A stretch of DNA of 64,000 nucleotides from Pseudoalteromonas piscicida (GCF_002208135.1 NZ_CP021646.1:2792001-2856000); one strand, 5' to 3'; shown: positions 24,607 through 35,412, numbered from the stretch's first letter. Program-made: numbers and translations. Notes: generated by a model from the letters alone, not told the origin.

Positions 24607-27506
24607 TACGCATCGCGGTAAGTATCAACCGCAGGGCAAGAACAGATAAGGTTACGGTCGCCGTATACGTCGTCGATACGGGTTACCGTTGGCCAGAATT
24701 TGTCTTTTGCTACGCTTGGTACTGGGAATGCAGCGTAAAAACGGTCGTATGCACGGTTCCAGTCGTTGCTTAGTACGTCTGCTTGCGTGTGTGGTGCAAA
24801 TACTAATGGGTTGTCTTCGATAGACCACTCGCCTGATGCAATCTTGTCGATTTCACCTTTGATAGAAACCATGGCTTCGATAAAGCGGTCGATTTCTACC
24901 TTAGACTCAGATTCCGTTGGCTCAACCATTAGTGTGCCCGCTACTGGGAACGACATCGTTGGTGAGTGGAAGCCGTAGTCTTGTAGACGCTTAGCAACGT
25001 CCATTTCGGTAATGCCTGTGGCTTCTTTCAGTGGGCGTAGGTCAACAATACATTCGTGGGCAACACGGTCGTTACGGCCACGGTATAGAATTGGGAAGTG
25101 CTCGCTCAACTTAGCCGTTAGATAGTTAGCGTTTACGATTGCCATTTCAGTTGCTTGTTTTAGGCCTTCGCTGCCCATCATCGCGATGTATGCCCACGAG
25201 ATAGGTAGAATAGCTGCTGAGCCGTAAGGTGCCGCAGAAACCGCGCCGTTACCTACGTTTGTGCCTTCTACGTTGATCACGCTGTGGTTAGGCATAAATG
25301 GCGCTAGGTGCGATTTAACACCGATAGGACCAACACCTGGGCCACCGCCACCGTGTGGAATACAGAATGTTTTGTGTAGGTTTAAGTGCGATACATCAGA
25401 GCCGATTGAACCTGGGCTAGTTACACCAACCTGCGCGTTCATGTTTGCGCCGTCCATATATACTTGGCCGCCGTGCTGGTGCACGATGTCGCATACTTCA
25501 CGGATAGATTCTTCGTACACACCGTGTGTAGACGGGTACGTTACCATGATGCACGATAGGTTTTCAGCTACGTCTGCAGCTTTCGCGCGTAGGTCGTCCA
25601 TATCGATGTTACCGTTTTTATCACAGTCAACCACAACTACTTTCATGCTTGCCATTTGTGCAGACGCTGGGTTTGTACCGTGCGCTGAACTTGGGATCAA
25701 ACAGATGTTACGGTGACCTTCACCACGAGACTCATGGTACTTACGGATCGCGATAAGGCCTGCATATTCACCTTGTGCACCTGAGTTTGGCTGTAGTGAT
25801 ACTGCGTCGTAACCTGTGATGTTCACAAGCCAGTCGTGCAGCTCAGTCATCATGATCTTATAACCTTGTGCTTGGTCGATTGGGCAGAACGGGTGTAGCT
25901 CTGCAAACTCAGGCCAAGTTACTGGGATCATTTCAGCGGTTGCATTTAGCTTCATGGTACACGAGCCCAATGAGATCATTGAGTGGTTTAGTGCTAAATC
26001 TTTGTTTTCAAGACGCTTGATATAACGCAGCATCTCGGTTTCGCTGTGATAGCTGTTGAAGTTCGCGTGCGTTAAAATTTCGTCGTCGCGCACTAGGCTC
26101 GCAGGAATACCTGTGATGTTCTCGCCTGATACTTGTGCGTCTAACGCATCTACATTTAGGCCGTGGTCGTCGCCTAAAATGATGTCGAATAGCTCAGCTA
26201 CGTCCGCACGCGTTGTGGTTTCGTTTACTGCAATTGAGTATTCGCCATTGTGGTTAAGGGCAAAGTTCACACCTTTTGCTACCGCACGCGCCACAACCGC
26301 TTGCTTGTCAGCGTCGTCCGCTTTTACCGTAATGGTGTCAAACCAAGTATCGTGCTTAAGTGCTACGCCTTTTGCTTTAAGACCCGTGGCAAGAATGCTT
26401 GCAAGGCGATTAATGCGCTCAGCGATGATCTTAAGACCTTGAGGACCATGGTAAACCGCGTAAAACGCAGCCATGTTTGCCAGTAGCACCTGTGCAGTAC
26501 AAATGTTTGAGTTGGCCTTTTCACGGCGGATGTGCTGTTCACGAGTTTGCATCGCCATACGTAACGCGTCGTTACCTAAACGGTCTTTAGACACACCAAT
26601 AATACGGCCTGGTAGTGAGCGCTTGTAAGCATCACGCGTAGCAAAGAATGCCGCGTGTGGACCGCCGTAACCCATAGGTACACCAAAACGCTGTGCAGAA
26701 CCAAGTACTACGTCTGCACCTAGTTTACCTGGTGCTTTAAGTAGCATTAAGCTCATGATGTCTGCGGCAACACAGGCAATCGCTTTTTTGTCTTGTACTT
26801 GTGCGATTAGGTCAGTAACGTCAACCACTTCACCTGATGTTGAAGGATACTGGAATAGCGCACCAAAAATCTCGTGGTTAGCAGCGTCGCTAGCAGGGCC
26901 TACTACTACTTCAAAACCAAACTGCTCAGCACGCGTAGATACTACGTCGATAGTTTGTACGTGAACGTCGTCTGCGATAAAGAAGATGTTTGCTTTTTTC
27001 GCTTTAGATACACGTTTTGCAAGCGCCATTGCTTCTGCCGCTGCAGTGGATTCGTCAAGTAGTGATGCACTTGCCAAGTCTAGGCCGGTAATGTCCATAG
27101 TCAGCGTTTGGAAGTTAAGCAATGACTCCAAGCGACCTTGCGCAATCTCTGGCTGATAAGGGGTGTAAGCTGTGTACCAACCCGGATTCTCAAGTACGTT
27201 ACGTAAAATAACATTCGGTACGTGAGTTGGGTGGTAGCCTTGACCGATGTAAGATTTGAAAACCTTGTTTTTGCTTGCTACTGATTTCAGGTAGCTTAGG
27301 GTTTCCACTTCTGTGCGGCTTTCACCGATCTGTAAGCCCTCTTCTAAACGAATTGAAGCAGGTACAGTTTGACCGATCAGCTCTTCAACACTAGATACTC
27401 CAAGAGCGCTTAGCATCTCGCTCACCTGTGCTGGGCTTGGCCCAATATGGCGGCGGATAAAATCTTGCTTTTGCTCTAACTGTTCAAGAGATTTGGCGTT
27501 TGACAT
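24606..27506 (-). CDS. gcvP: Glycine dehydrogenase (decarboxylating), P-protein
   Basis: A full-length 966-residue P-protein of the glycine cleavage system. The PLP lysine lies in [18 protein letters not shown]. It decarboxylates glycine and passes the aminomethyl group to the lipoyl arm of GcvH. It is the last gene of gcvT-gcvH-gcvP, separated from gcvH by 182 bp with a hairpin in between. Its stop codon touches the target duplication of the Tn7-like element, making its 3' end the likely binding site for TnsD. The coding sequence itself is intact. Confidence 0.97.
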   Translation of the reverse strand: MSNAKSLEQLEQKQDFIRRHIGPSPAQVSEMLSALGVSSVEELIGQTVPASIRLEEGLQIGESRTEVETLSYLKSVASKNKVFKSYIGQGYHPTHVPNVILRNVLENPGWYTAYTPYQPEIAQGRLESLLNFQTLTMDITGLDLASASLLDESTAAAEAMALAKRVSKAKKANIFFIADDVHVQTIDVVSTRAEQFGFEVVVGPASDAANHEIFGALFQYPSTSGEVVDVTDLIAQVQDKKAIACVAADIMSLMLLKAPGKLGADVVLGSAQRFGVPMGYGGPHAAFFATRDAYKRSLPGRIIGVSKDRLGNDALRMAMQTREQHIRREKANSNICTAQVLLANMAAFYAVYHGPQGLKIIAERINRLASILATGLKAKGVALKHDTWFDTITVKADDADKQAVVARAVAKGVNFALNHNGEYSIAVNETTTRADVAELFDIILGDDHGLNVDALDAQVSGENITGIPASLVRDDEILTHANFNSYHSETEMLRYIKRLENKDLALNHSMISLGSCTMKLNATAEMIPVTWPEFAELHPFCPIDQAQGYKIMMTELHDWLVNITGYDAVSLQPNSGAQGEYAGLIAIRKYHESRGEGHRNICLIPSSAHGTNPASAQMASMKVVVVDCDKNGNIDMDDLRAKAADVAENLSCIMVTYPSTHGVYEESIREVCDIVHQHGGQVYMDGANMNAQVGVTSPGSIGSDVSHLNLHKTFCIPHGGGGPGVGPIGVKSHLAPFMPNHSVINVEGTNVGNGAVSAAPYGSAAILPISWAYIAMMGSEGLKQATEMAIVNANYLTAKLSEHFPILYRGRNDRVAHECIVDLRPLKEATGITEMDVAKRLQDYGFHSPTMSFPVAGTLMVEPTESESKVEIDRFIEAMVSIKGEIDKIASGEWSIEDNPLVFAPHTQADVLSNDWNRAYDRFYAAFPVPSVAKDKFWPTVTRIDDVYGDRNLICSCPAVDTYRDA

Positions 27507-27649
27507 TAGTCCAGGTTCCTATGATCCAAATGAAAAAGGTGAATACTGTTTTTATCTAAATGAGATACCTTGGTAACGGCAGTATTCTAAAAACGTTGGC
27601 ATGAGCTCGTCATACCTTGAGCAAGCACCCTTGCCCAAAAAGCAACAAT

Positions 27650-27673
27650 AAAAGCCCCTAAAAAGGGGCTTTT
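27650..27673 (-). terminator. Hairpin terminator between gcvH and gcvP
   Basis: AAAAGCCCC-TAAAA-GGGGCTTTT, with T tracts on both sides, lies 16 bp after the gcvH stop codon and about 140 bp before gcvP. It should end or reduce transcription from gcvTH, so gcvP may need its own promoter or read-through. Confidence 0.85.
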
Positions 27674-27688
27674 ATTACTATCAACAAA

Positions 27689-28078
27689 TTAGTCTTCGTC
27701 GATTGAATTTGCGTAGCCTTCAGCGTCTAGTAGATTGTCTAGCTCAGACTCATCAGACGCTTTAATACGGAACAACCAACCGTCACCGTAAGCATCGTTG
27801 TTTACAGTTTCAGGCGCATCTTCTAGCTCTTCGTTGATTGCAACGATAGTGCCGCCGATTGGTGCATAGATGTCTGACGCTGCTTTTACAGACTCAGCTA
27901 CCGCGCAGTCTTCACCCGCGTCAACTTCATCATCTACGTCTGGTAATTCAACGAATACCATGTCGCCTAGAAGCTCTTGTGCGTGCTCAGTGATACCAAC
28001 AGTGTAAATGCCGTCACCTTCAGCGCGAACCCACTCGTGTGAAGTAGCGTACTTTAACTCGCTAGGAATGTTGCTCAT
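27689..28078 (-). CDS. gcvH: Glycine cleavage system H protein
   Basis: A 129-residue lipoyl carrier. The lipoylated lysine is in [14 protein letters not shown]. It carries the aminomethyl group between GcvP and GcvT. It lies 76 bp after gcvT and before a hairpin terminator. Length and sequence are typical. Confidence 0.97.
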   Translation of the reverse strand: MSNIPSELKYATSHEWVRAEGDGIYTVGITEHAQELLGDMVFVELPDVDDEVDAGEDCAVAESVKAASDIYAPIGGTIVAINEELEDAPETVNNDAYGDGWLFRIKASDESELDNLLDAEGYANSIDED

Positions 28079-28154
28079 TTTTTTGTTCCTTTGGTCGGTT
28101 GCGATGTCACCCCGTGAGCGACATCAATGTTATTCTATTTATTATCTAAAAAAA

Positions 28155-29237
28155 CTAGATAATTGACTTGCCGTTACGAACGAAGCTTGGCTTAACTACT
28201 TTAACATCAACTAGCTTCTTACGCATTTCAACTTGTGCAGTCTCGCCAATTGAACGAGGTACACGCGCAAGCGCTACACTGAAGCCTAAAGTTGGTGAGA
28301 ATGTACCAGAAGTAATAACACCTTCGCCACCTTCTACGATAACTTTAGAGCCACCACGTAATACGCCTTTGCTTTCTAGGACTAAACCTACCAGCTTGTC
28401 AGTGCTTTGCTCTGCGCGTTGCTTAGTGATAGCCGCACGGCCGATAAAGTCACGCTCCTCTGGCTCCCATGCAATTGTCCATGCCATGTTCGCTGCAAGT
28501 GGGGACACCGTCTCGTCCATGTCTGAGCCGTAAAGGTTCATGCCCGCTTCTAAACGTAGCGTATCACGTGCACCTAGGCCAGCCGGACGCACACCTGCGT
28601 CTAATAATTTTTGCCATAAGTCCGCCGCACCATCGTTGTGTACTACGATTTCGTAACCATCTTCACCAGTGTAACCCGTTGTTGCGATAAACAGGTCGCC
28701 AGCTTGCACACCAAAGAATGGCTTCATGCCTTCAACAGCCGCTTGTTGTTGTTCGTCTAGGATAGTGGCTGTTTTTGCTTTTGCATTTGGACCTTGTACC
28801 GCAATCATCGCGTACTCAGGACGCTCTGTGACTGTTACATCAAAATCTGCTGCTACCGCACCGATGTGTGCAAGATCTTTTTCACGTGTTGCAGAGTTAA
28901 CAACCATGCGATATTGCGTTTCAGTGAAGAAGTAAATGATAAGGTCGTCAATCACACCGCCCTGCTCGTTTAGCATGCCTGTGTATAGTGCCTTACCAGC
29001 CACAGTAAGCTTAGCTACATCGTTTGCAACTAGCTTTTGTAGAAATGCCTTTGCGTCTACACCTTCGATATCAACAATCGTCATGTGTGAAACGTCAAAC
29101 ATGCCTGCATCTTGACGCACAGCGTGGTGCTCTTCAATTTGTGAGCCATAGTTGATTGGCATTTCCCAACCGTGGAAGTCTACCATTTTCGCGCCAGCTT
29201 CTAGGTGCTTAGCGTGTAGTACTGTTTTAGAAGTCAT
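28155..29237 (-). CDS. gcvT: Aminomethyltransferase, glycine cleavage T protein
   Basis: A 360-residue tetrahydrofolate-dependent enzyme. Typical segments are [17 protein letters not shown] near the N-terminus, the substrate region [14 protein letters not shown], and [17 protein letters not shown]. It releases ammonia from the H-protein intermediate and forms methylenetetrahydrofolate. It lies 86 bp downstream of a small GcvT-like gene, probably in the same transcript. Confidence 0.97.
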   Translation of the reverse strand: MTSKTVLHAKHLEAGAKMVDFHGWEMPINYGSQIEEHHAVRQDAGMFDVSHMTIVDIEGVDAKAFLQKLVANDVAKLTVAGKALYTGMLNEQGGVIDDLIIYFFTETQYRMVVNSATREKDLAHIGAVAADFDVTVTERPEYAMIAVQGPNAKAKTATILDEQQQAAVEGMKPFFGVQAGDLFIATTGYTGEDGYEIVVHNDGAADLWQKLLDAGVRPAGLGARDTLRLEAGMNLYGSDMDETVSPLAANMAWTIAWEPEERDFIGRAAITKQRAEQSTDKLVGLVLESKGVLRGGSKVIVEGGEGVITSGTFSPTLGFSVALARVPRSIGETAQVEMRKKLVDVKVVKPSFVRNGKSII

Positions 29238-29323
29238 ACTTATCCTTCACTTTTTTACTCAGCAGCTTAAGGTTGAGCACTGAGGGGGTTATTGTTATCG
29301 CGCTTACGATAACTGCACGGAAT

Positions 29324-29899
29324 TTATGAAACGAGTTTAAAACCAGCGTCAGTGAGCGTCGTTTGCCACTTTTCTAACACAGTGGCTTGTGCAATCAACT
29401 GATACTGTTGCTGTTCGTCCACCAGCAAGGTCGTAATAAATACTTCACCGCTTTGCTTGCCATAGCAGGCATTTTTATCTGAGATCCTAAGGCCTGGCGT
29501 TAACGTAAAGTCACTGACTAAACGCTCAAACGCAAGCTCGCCGCTTATGGTAGCGGCAACTAAATCATGACGGCGAACTAGTTCAATATCAAACTCGTTA
29601 GCATGGCTATCAATCAATGTTGCCAGCTCAGCGGCTGCGCTTTCACTTACAACAAAACGGTAAGCCGTTTCACTAAAATAGTACACGGCGAAATTTTCGC
29701 CACTGTCTAGTTTGCCTTGAAAACCTAAGCCTGGTGCCATTAACTTGTTCAAGTTAAGTGCAAGAATTTGGCTTAAGAAAGGCGTGGTCTCAAAGCCGCT
29801 GAAATCGAGTACAACAACAGCATCAGTTGGCATGTAATGGTTTTGCGCCGGAACACTGCCCTGACGGTGCTTTGCAAAGATAATTGGCGTGACGCTCAT
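29324..29899 (-). CDS. Small GcvT/SoxG-like protein at the head of the gcv operon
   Basis: A 191-residue protein that resembles the N-terminal folate-binding part of GcvT: its segment SETAYRFVVSESAAAELATL lines up with [20 protein letters not shown] of the neighbouring GcvT. It lacks the C-terminal GcvT domain and is close in size to the sarcosine oxidase gamma subunit (SoxG). It precedes gcvT by 86 bp on the same strand and is divergent from a LysR gene. A role in binding folate or stabilising the glycine cleavage complex is a guess. It could be a decayed or specialised paralogue. Confidence 0.6.
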   Translation of the reverse strand: MSVTPIIFAKHRQGSVPAQNHYMPTDAVVVLDFSGFETTPFLSQILALNLNKLMAPGLGFQGKLDSGENFAVYYFSETAYRFVVSESAAAELATLIDSHANEFDIELVRRHDLVAATISGELAFERLVSDFTLTPGLRISDKNACYGKQSGEVFITTLLVDEQQQYQLIAQATVLEKWQTTLTDAGFKLVS

Positions 29900-29971
29900 G
29901 GCACTACCTTAGTGAAATTTCGATGAGCAAAAGTATAAGGATGCGCAAACTCAACAACAAATTGTATTTAC

Positions 29972-29985
29972 TTATCAATTGATAA
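29972..29985. promoter_or_regulatory. Palindromic candidate LysR operator
   Basis: TTATCAATTGATAA is a perfect 14-bp palindrome in the 129-bp gap between the divergent LysR gene and the gcv operon. Its T-N11-A-like symmetry and position fit a LysR binding site controlling both directions. Confidence 0.5.
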
Positions 29986-30028
29986 ATAATATTAATGTAC
30001 TTGGGTTTTATAAATTGCATTTCCTTAT

Positions 30029-30874
30029 ATGAAAAACTTATCAATCGATGGATTAAGAACGCTGGTCACTGTGGTTGATGTCGGTGGCTTTGCCAAGGCC
30101 GGTGAGCTACTTGGTTTGTCTCAACCTGCTGTTAGCTTGCAGATCAAACGCTTAGAAGACATGCTAGGTTGCAAGCTGTTTAAAAAGCAGGGTCAAAGGC
30201 AGGTGTTGAATCAATATGGTGAGCTACTTTTGCCCCTCGCCAAACAAATGCTGCAGCAAAACGATGCAATTATTCAGCAGTTTACCTCTGAGAGTGTAAC
30301 GGGCAGAGTGCGCTTAGGTATTCCCAGCGAATTTGCAGCAAGGATCTTACCCTCGATTATTGGCGATTTTGTTTCTTTATATCCTGATGTTGCGCTGGAA
30401 GTTAAATCAAGGCTGAGTAAACATTTACTGTCAGTAGCAAGGCAAGACCAATTTGATTTGGTGCTAGCGCTCAATGAAGAGCTTAGCTCATCCAAGTACC
30501 CTGTCTTTATGCAAGACCAGTTGGTCTGGGTTGGCGATTTATCACTTGCACAGCTATCGACTGTCACCTTAGTCACCGCACCAGAAGGCTGTATTTATCG
30601 CCGCCGTGCTATCGAGGCGCTGCAGCAAGCTGGATTACAATATCGTATCGTATATAGCAACGCCGACTTAACCGGCCTTACCGCCGCATTAAAAGAGGGA
30701 CTCGGGATCACCGTACTGGCTAAAAGCACCGTTCCTGCGGAGCTGCCTTATCAGACCCAAACTCAAATATTACCCGAACTCGGCCAAATCGGTATCAGCC
30801 TAGTCAAAAATACCCAAGAATCCGCCCACGCCGTTGATAAACTCGCAGAGTTTATTGCATTGAGGTTAGGTTAA
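30029..30874 (+). CDS. LysR-family transcriptional regulator, divergent from gcv
   Basis: A 281-residue LysR regulator: winged helix-turn-helix in residues 1-60 (FAKAGELLGLSQPAVSLQIKRLEDMLG) and a substrate-binding domain from about residue 90 (GRVRLGIPSEFAARILPSII). It is divergent from the GcvT-like gene and gcv operon with a palindrome between them, so it probably regulates that operon, itself, or both. It is not GcvA, which is encoded at 61005-61910. The inducer is unknown. Confidence 0.9.
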   Translation: MKNLSIDGLRTLVTVVDVGGFAKAGELLGLSQPAVSLQIKRLEDMLGCKLFKKQGQRQVLNQYGELLLPLAKQMLQQNDAIIQQFTSESVTGRVRLGIPSEFAARILPSIIGDFVSLYPDVALEVKSRLSKHLLSVARQDQFDLVLALNEELSSSKYPVFMQDQLVWVGDLSLAQLSTVTLVTAPEGCIYRRRAIEALQQAGLQYRIVYSNADLTGLTAALKEGLGITVLAKSTVPAELPYQTQTQILPELGQIGISLVKNTQESAHAVDKLAEFIALRLG

Positions 30875-31029
30875 AAGATCGCGGGGTGAACCCGCTCCTA
30901 CCAGCAACGTAAAACCTTGTGGGAGCCGCTTTATGCGGCGATACTGATTAGGGAAAAGATCGCGGGATGAACTCGCTCCCACCTGAAGCAAATCCCCGTT
31001 TTGTGGGAGGCGCTTTACGCGGCGATCTT
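30873..31029. repeat. Two copies of a REP-like palindromic repeat
   Basis: Copies at 30873-30942 and 30954-31029 share GATCGCGGG(A/G)TGAAC(C/T)CGCTCC and GTGGGAG(C/G)CGCTTTA(C/T)GCGGCGAT. Each can fold into stems. They lie between convergent genes and may act as a terminator. Related units occur at 50035-50247. Confidence 0.75.
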
Positions 31030-31030
31030 T

Positions 31031-32200
31031 TTATTTACCGCCTATCGCTTCTTTGGCGAACAGGTGTTTGATTGGACCGAGGTTGTCGACCAAGCTCAGG
31101 CCAACACCGCGCACTAACTTTTTAAGCGGATGGTTGCCTTCAAACAGCTCTTTAAGTCCTTGCATCATGGCAATATGCTTTTGAGCATCTGCTTTTCTGC
31201 TGCGCTCATATTGGCGCAGTATCCGAGTGCTGGCAAATTGCTCTTGCGGTGCTGATAACAAGGTGATCAGATACGCAGCGTCTTTTAGTCCTAAATTCAT
31301 GCCAAGACCTGCAAGCGGGTGAATGGTATGTGCCGCGTCGCCCATTAAAACGATGCGCCCTTGCACCCATTGTTTTGCATAGCGCATGGTCAACGGAAAA
31401 ACATGTCTTTCGCTCACCAGCTCACACACGCCGCACTGCATATCAATCGCAGCACTCAACGCTTTATTAAACGCCTCTACCGGCATGGCTTGTAGCTGCT
31501 TTGCTTTATCCGGTGCGGTAGACCAAACAATTGAATGAGTATATGGGTCATCAAGCGGCAAAAAGGCCAGTGGTCCATCGGGGAGGAATATTTGTCTCGC
31601 GGTTGCGTCATGCGGCGCTGCGGTTTTTATCGTTGCAACCAGCGCATGATGGTCATAATCCCAATAAGTGATAGGCATATTAAACTGCTGGCGAATAGCC
31701 GAACGTGCACCATCAGCCGCCACCACTAGCTTTGCCATCACCGGCTCACCAGTGGCTAAGGTTAACAGCACATCGGTGTCTGTTTGGTGCAGGCTTTGGT
31801 ATTTTGTGTTCCACATCAGCTTGGCCGATTGCTCAGCTTCAAGTGCTGTTAACAGCGCAAAACGAATGGCGTCATTTTCAATGATATGACCAAGCTCAGG
31901 TAAGTCGAGCGATTCATTGTCAAAAGCGATTTTACCAAAGCTGTCTTTATCGCGTACATCCATCCGAGTATATGCTGCGGCGCGCTGCGCTTTAATCTCA
32001 GGCCAAACGCCCAAACGCTCAAATAAAGCCTGACTTGCCGCGCTTATCGCGCTCACGCGTGCGCTGTATTCTTGTGCCAATGGTGTTGGTTTTTCACCAC
32101 GGTCTAGCACTAATACCGAGATATTTTGCTGCGCAAGCCCCAGCGCCAGCGTTAAACCAACACATCCACCACCAACAATACAAACTTGAACTTGTTGCAT
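31031..32200 (-). CDS. ubiI: Ubiquinone-biosynthesis FAD-dependent hydroxylase UbiI (VisC)
   Basis: A 389-residue flavin monooxygenase. The FAD-binding motif is VCIVGGGCVGLTLALGLAQ near the N-terminus and the second motif is VLMGDAAHTIHPLAGLGMNLGLKDA. It hydroxylates the ring of the ubiquinone precursor at C5. It is assigned as UbiI rather than UbiH from gene order, since in E. coli the order is ygfB-pepP-ubiH-ubiI. It starts 10 bp after ubiH. Confidence 0.88.
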   Translation of the reverse strand: MQQVQVCIVGGGCVGLTLALGLAQQNISVLVLDRGEKPTPLAQEYSARVSAISAASQALFERLGVWPEIKAQRAAAYTRMDVRDKDSFGKIAFDNESLDLPELGHIIENDAIRFALLTALEAEQSAKLMWNTKYQSLHQTDTDVLLTLATGEPVMAKLVVAADGARSAIRQQFNMPITYWDYDHHALVATIKTAAPHDATARQIFLPDGPLAFLPLDDPYTHSIVWSTAPDKAKQLQAMPVEAFNKALSAAIDMQCGVCELVSERHVFPLTMRYAKQWVQGRIVLMGDAAHTIHPLAGLGMNLGLKDAAYLITLLSAPQEQFASTRILRQYERSRKADAQKHIAMMQGLKELFEGNHPLKKLVRGVGLSLVDNLGPIKHLFAKEAIGGK

Positions 32201-32210
32201 GCCAACTCCT

Positions 32211-33383
32211 TTATCCTTTATATCCCATCAATTGTTTAGCCAGCGGCGCTCTTGCTGTTTCAGACAGCGCCATGGTGAGTAGACCTAAACTACGGCCTAA
32301 GGCTAAGACTCTTGATGAGTTTGAAAATAGTCGAACGAGCGCATCGGTTAATGTCATCACCGTGTTAATATCTTGCGCTCGCGCCAGTTGATAAGCACGC
32401 GTAAATTGAAAACTTCCCCACTCGTTGGGCGCAATCGCCTGACATTGTGAGGTTAGTACTTGAATATCTCGTAGACCTAAATTAAAGCCCTGCCCTGCAA
32501 TGGGATGAATGGCATGCGCCGCGTTACCAATCACCACCACGCGATGATGAGTGAGTTGCTCTACTCGCCCAAGCACCAGCGGATAGCTTGCTCGCATGCC
32601 TACTTGCACAAAGCGCCCAGCGCGATAACCAAAGGCATGCTGCAATGCAGCTAAAAACTCATGTGCTGCCATCGCTTCAAACTCGCTGAGTTGCTCATTT
32701 GGCATACACCACACCAGTGAATAACGATTATCACTCATTGGCAACAGTGCCATCGGGCCATGTTCGGTAAAACGCTCGAACGCCTGACCATGATGTGCCG
32801 TGTCAATTTGCACATTGGCAATCAATGCGCCTTGCTCGTAGCCTATGCTATCAAAGCCGATATTGAGCTTAGTCCGCGTGGGAGATTGCGCGCCATCCGC
32901 AACAACCAGTAATCGGCTTTGTAATTGCTCACCATTATCGAGGGTCAGTTCAACCTGTTCTGGTTGTTGATGTAAATGCGCCACTTGGTTTGGGCAAAAC
33001 AGTGCAATATCAAGATTGCTCAGCTGCTCATGTAAAAAGTGACCATAGGGATTGACTTCAACCACATAGCCTAGTGCTTTTTGGTTGTAGTCTTCGGGCT
33101 TGATCCACGCCTTACCAAAGTGACCTCTGTCAGAAACATTCACTTGTGTGATTGGCTCAACATACTGCCATTCGGGATTAAATAGATTGAGCTCGCCCAA
33201 AAATGCGACCGACTGCGCAGCAAGCGCAATACTGCGATCGTCAAAACTCGGATGCTGTTTACCTTTGGGCGCAAAGGCTTCAATAACCGCAATCTTTGCC
33301 TGCGGAGAGACTTTTTTTATGGCAATGGCGGCGCTGGCTCCCGCCATACCACCACCAACCACGACGACATCAAACTGTTGCAC
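32211..33383 (-). CDS. ubiH: 2-octaprenyl-6-methoxyphenol hydroxylase UbiH
   Basis: A 390-residue flavin monooxygenase with VVVGGGMAGASAAIA at the N-terminus and VVIGNAAHAIHPIAGQGFNLGLRD as the second FAD motif. It acts in aerobic ubiquinone synthesis. It lies between pepP (12-bp gap) and ubiI (10-bp gap) in a leftward operon. The UbiH/UbiI split rests on gene order. Confidence 0.9.
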   Translation of the reverse strand: MQQFDVVVVGGGMAGASAAIAIKKVSPQAKIAVIEAFAPKGKQHPSFDDRSIALAAQSVAFLGELNLFNPEWQYVEPITQVNVSDRGHFGKAWIKPEDYNQKALGYVVEVNPYGHFLHEQLSNLDIALFCPNQVAHLHQQPEQVELTLDNGEQLQSRLLVVADGAQSPTRTKLNIGFDSIGYEQGALIANVQIDTAHHGQAFERFTEHGPMALLPMSDNRYSLVWCMPNEQLSEFEAMAAHEFLAALQHAFGYRAGRFVQVGMRASYPLVLGRVEQLTHHRVVVIGNAAHAIHPIAGQGFNLGLRDIQVLTSQCQAIAPNEWGSFQFTRAYQLARAQDINTVMTLTDALVRLFSNSSRVLALGRSLGLLTMALSETARAPLAKQLMGYKG

Positions 33384-33395
33384 GCAAAGTGTCCA

Positions 33396-34706
33396 CTAGT
33401 TATTCATTAATGCTTCTATTTCTGCGATGGTTTTTGGCACCTGCGCGGTTAAGTTTTCATAACCGGATTCAGTGACCAACAAATCATCTTCGATACGAAT
33501 GCCAATCCCTTTAAATTCATCAGGAACTTGCGCATCTTCGTCAAAATACAGACCCGGCTCAATGGTAAGTACCATGCCAGGTTCAAATGGACGGTCCGCT
33601 TCATCTAACTTGTATTCACCGACATCGTGAACATCAAGACCTAGCCAATGACCTAAACCATGCATGTAAAATGCTTTGCATGCCTGCGCTTCTACGAGTT
33701 CATTAACGTCGCCCGCAAGAATGCCTAAATCTACTAGCCCTTGAGTCAATACGGTCATCGCCACTTGATTGGCTTTAACTAACGTGCCACCCGGTTTTAC
33801 TTCACCAAAGGCCGCATTTTGCGCAGCTAATACCAAGTCATAAATCTTGCGCTGCGCATCACTAAACTGGCCGTTTACTGGGAAAGTACGAGTTATATCA
33901 GCCGCATAGCCTTCAAGCTCACAACCCGAATCAATCAGTACTAAGTCGCCGTCTTGTAGCGCATCACAGTTGTCGGTGTAGTGTAAAATCGTCGCATTGA
34001 TGCCGCTGCCAACAATGGTGCCATAGGCTGGGTGACGTGCACCGTTCATTGCATAATGATGATGAATTTCGGCTTCAAGCTGATATTCCGTCGCGCCCGG
34101 CTTTGCAAACTGCATGGCGCGTTTGTGTGCCTCAGCACTAATTCTGCCTGCTTCGCGCATGATGGCGATTTCCGCATCCGACTTAAATAAGCGCATTTCA
34201 TGGACGAGTGGACGAATATCTTTGATGATCTCAGGTGCACGATAGCCCTTTTTCGGCGCGCCACGTAACGTACTCAGTAACTGCCAAACCTTATCATCAA
34301 AGGCACTATACGTGCCTTGACCGTAGAATAGCACCTTGCGACCATTCACAAGATTTAATAGCTCGCTGTCTAAGTCACTAAGCGCAAAAGTCTGGTCGAG
34401 TTCAAGTTGCGATTTAGCGTGCTCATAGCCCATACGGCGACCATGCCAAATCTCAGCGATCTTATCTTTATTGCGACAAAACAACGTAGACTGTCCATTA
34501 CCGTCCCTGTCTTTCGTGAGCACCAAAACCGCATCCGGCTCTTTAAAGCCCGTCAGGTAAAAAAAGTCGCTATCTTGGCGAAACGGAAATTCGGTGTCGC
34601 GGCTACGGGTTAACTCTACGGCTGCTGGGATAATTGCTACTGCGTTGTTATCTAGTGCCGCAATAAGACGCGCACGGCGTTCTACAAACTCGCTGTTTTT
34701 TATCAT
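33396..34706 (-). CDS. pepP: Xaa-Pro aminopeptidase
   Basis: A 436-residue M24 metallopeptidase. Metal ligands are seen in LIDSGCELEGYAADITRTF (two Asp), MHGLGHWLGLDVHD (His), TIEPGLY (Glu) and GIRIEDDLL (Glu). It removes N-terminal residues before proline. It starts 2 bp after ygfB and leads into ubiH. Confidence 0.96.
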   Translation of the reverse strand: MIKNSEFVERRARLIAALDNNAVAIIPAAVELTRSRDTEFPFRQDSDFFYLTGFKEPDAVLVLTKDRDGNGQSTLFCRNKDKIAEIWHGRRMGYEHAKSQLELDQTFALSDLDSELLNLVNGRKVLFYGQGTYSAFDDKVWQLLSTLRGAPKKGYRAPEIIKDIRPLVHEMRLFKSDAEIAIMREAGRISAEAHKRAMQFAKPGATEYQLEAEIHHHYAMNGARHPAYGTIVGSGINATILHYTDNCDALQDGDLVLIDSGCELEGYAADITRTFPVNGQFSDAQRKIYDLVLAAQNAAFGEVKPGGTLVKANQVAMTVLTQGLVDLGILAGDVNELVEAQACKAFYMHGLGHWLGLDVHDVGEYKLDEADRPFEPGMVLTIEPGLYFDEDAQVPDEFKGIGIRIEDDLLVTESGYENLTAQVPKTIAEIEALMNN

Positions 34707-34708
34707 AA

Positions 34709-35272
34709 TTAATGTATCGTCTTTGATGTGCTAACGGATTGCGATTCTTTACCCATTTCGGCAAAGCATAAAAGTGTAGAAACACGCACATATTCCACCA
34801 CTTCTAGAAGCGCTTCTTTATCGTCGTTGCTGTCTTCAAAACCAGTATCAAGCTTGGTTATTTCGCTAAAGTCGTTAATCACTTCTTTAACATCTGCGGA
34901 TAACTTACCGTAATCTTTTTGCTTTAAGCCAAAGCCAAGCAAAAAGCCTGATACCCAAGCAATCAGTGCGTTAGCTTGGTCATGTAATGACTCGTCTTCT
35001 GGCGGCAAATACAGTTCAAATTGGAACTCACCGTCGTTGAAGTGCTCAGCAACTTGCTTATATAAATCGATGCAAAATTCTCTAATTGGTGCTGAAAATT
35101 TTTGACCGTCGTTAAATACGTCGCTCAATAGCCCTAAATACTCAGAATCTTCAATATTCAGGCCACAGGCCAATAGCCCAGAAATGGTGCCATGAACTTC
35201 GGCGGGGGCAATAAATAGTTCGTGTTTTTCTAATAGCAATTGAGCTTGCTGGTAGTCTTTGAATTCGCTCAT
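34709..35272 (-). CDS. ygfB: YgfB/YecA-family (UPF0149) protein
   Basis: A 187-residue protein from the ATG at 35272 (MSEFKDYQQ), chosen because it matches the family start; the frame stays open further upstream but without family similarity. Typical segments are EVHGTISGLLACG and LIAWVSGFLLGFGL. The family is acidic and all-helical, with unclear function. It heads the ygfB-pepP-ubiH-ubiI operon as in E. coli. Confidence 0.92.
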   Translation of the reverse strand: MSEFKDYQQAQLLLEKHELFIAPAEVHGTISGLLACGLNIEDSEYLGLLSDVFNDGQKFSAPIREFCIDLYKQVAEHFNDGEFQFELYLPPEDESLHDQANALIAWVSGFLLGFGLKQKDYGKLSADVKEVINDFSEITKLDTGFEDSNDDKEALLEVVEYVRVSTLLCFAEMGKESQSVSTSKTIH

Positions 35273-35412
35273 AAATACATTCCCAAGCAATTGATACTCC
35301 AATGCTACCACCGCAGCCTTTGCAACTCCAACGAATTGTATGATCAACCTCAAGGCCGCTTTAGATTTCATCAATTTGGTGAAGCAGACATTGCGAATGA
35401 GTAGACTTATAG

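Noticed and set aside
29238..29323. A glycine riboswitch before gcvT
   Set aside because: The gap is only 86 bp and shows no tandem aptamer-like structure; the 29900-30028 gap also lacks one.
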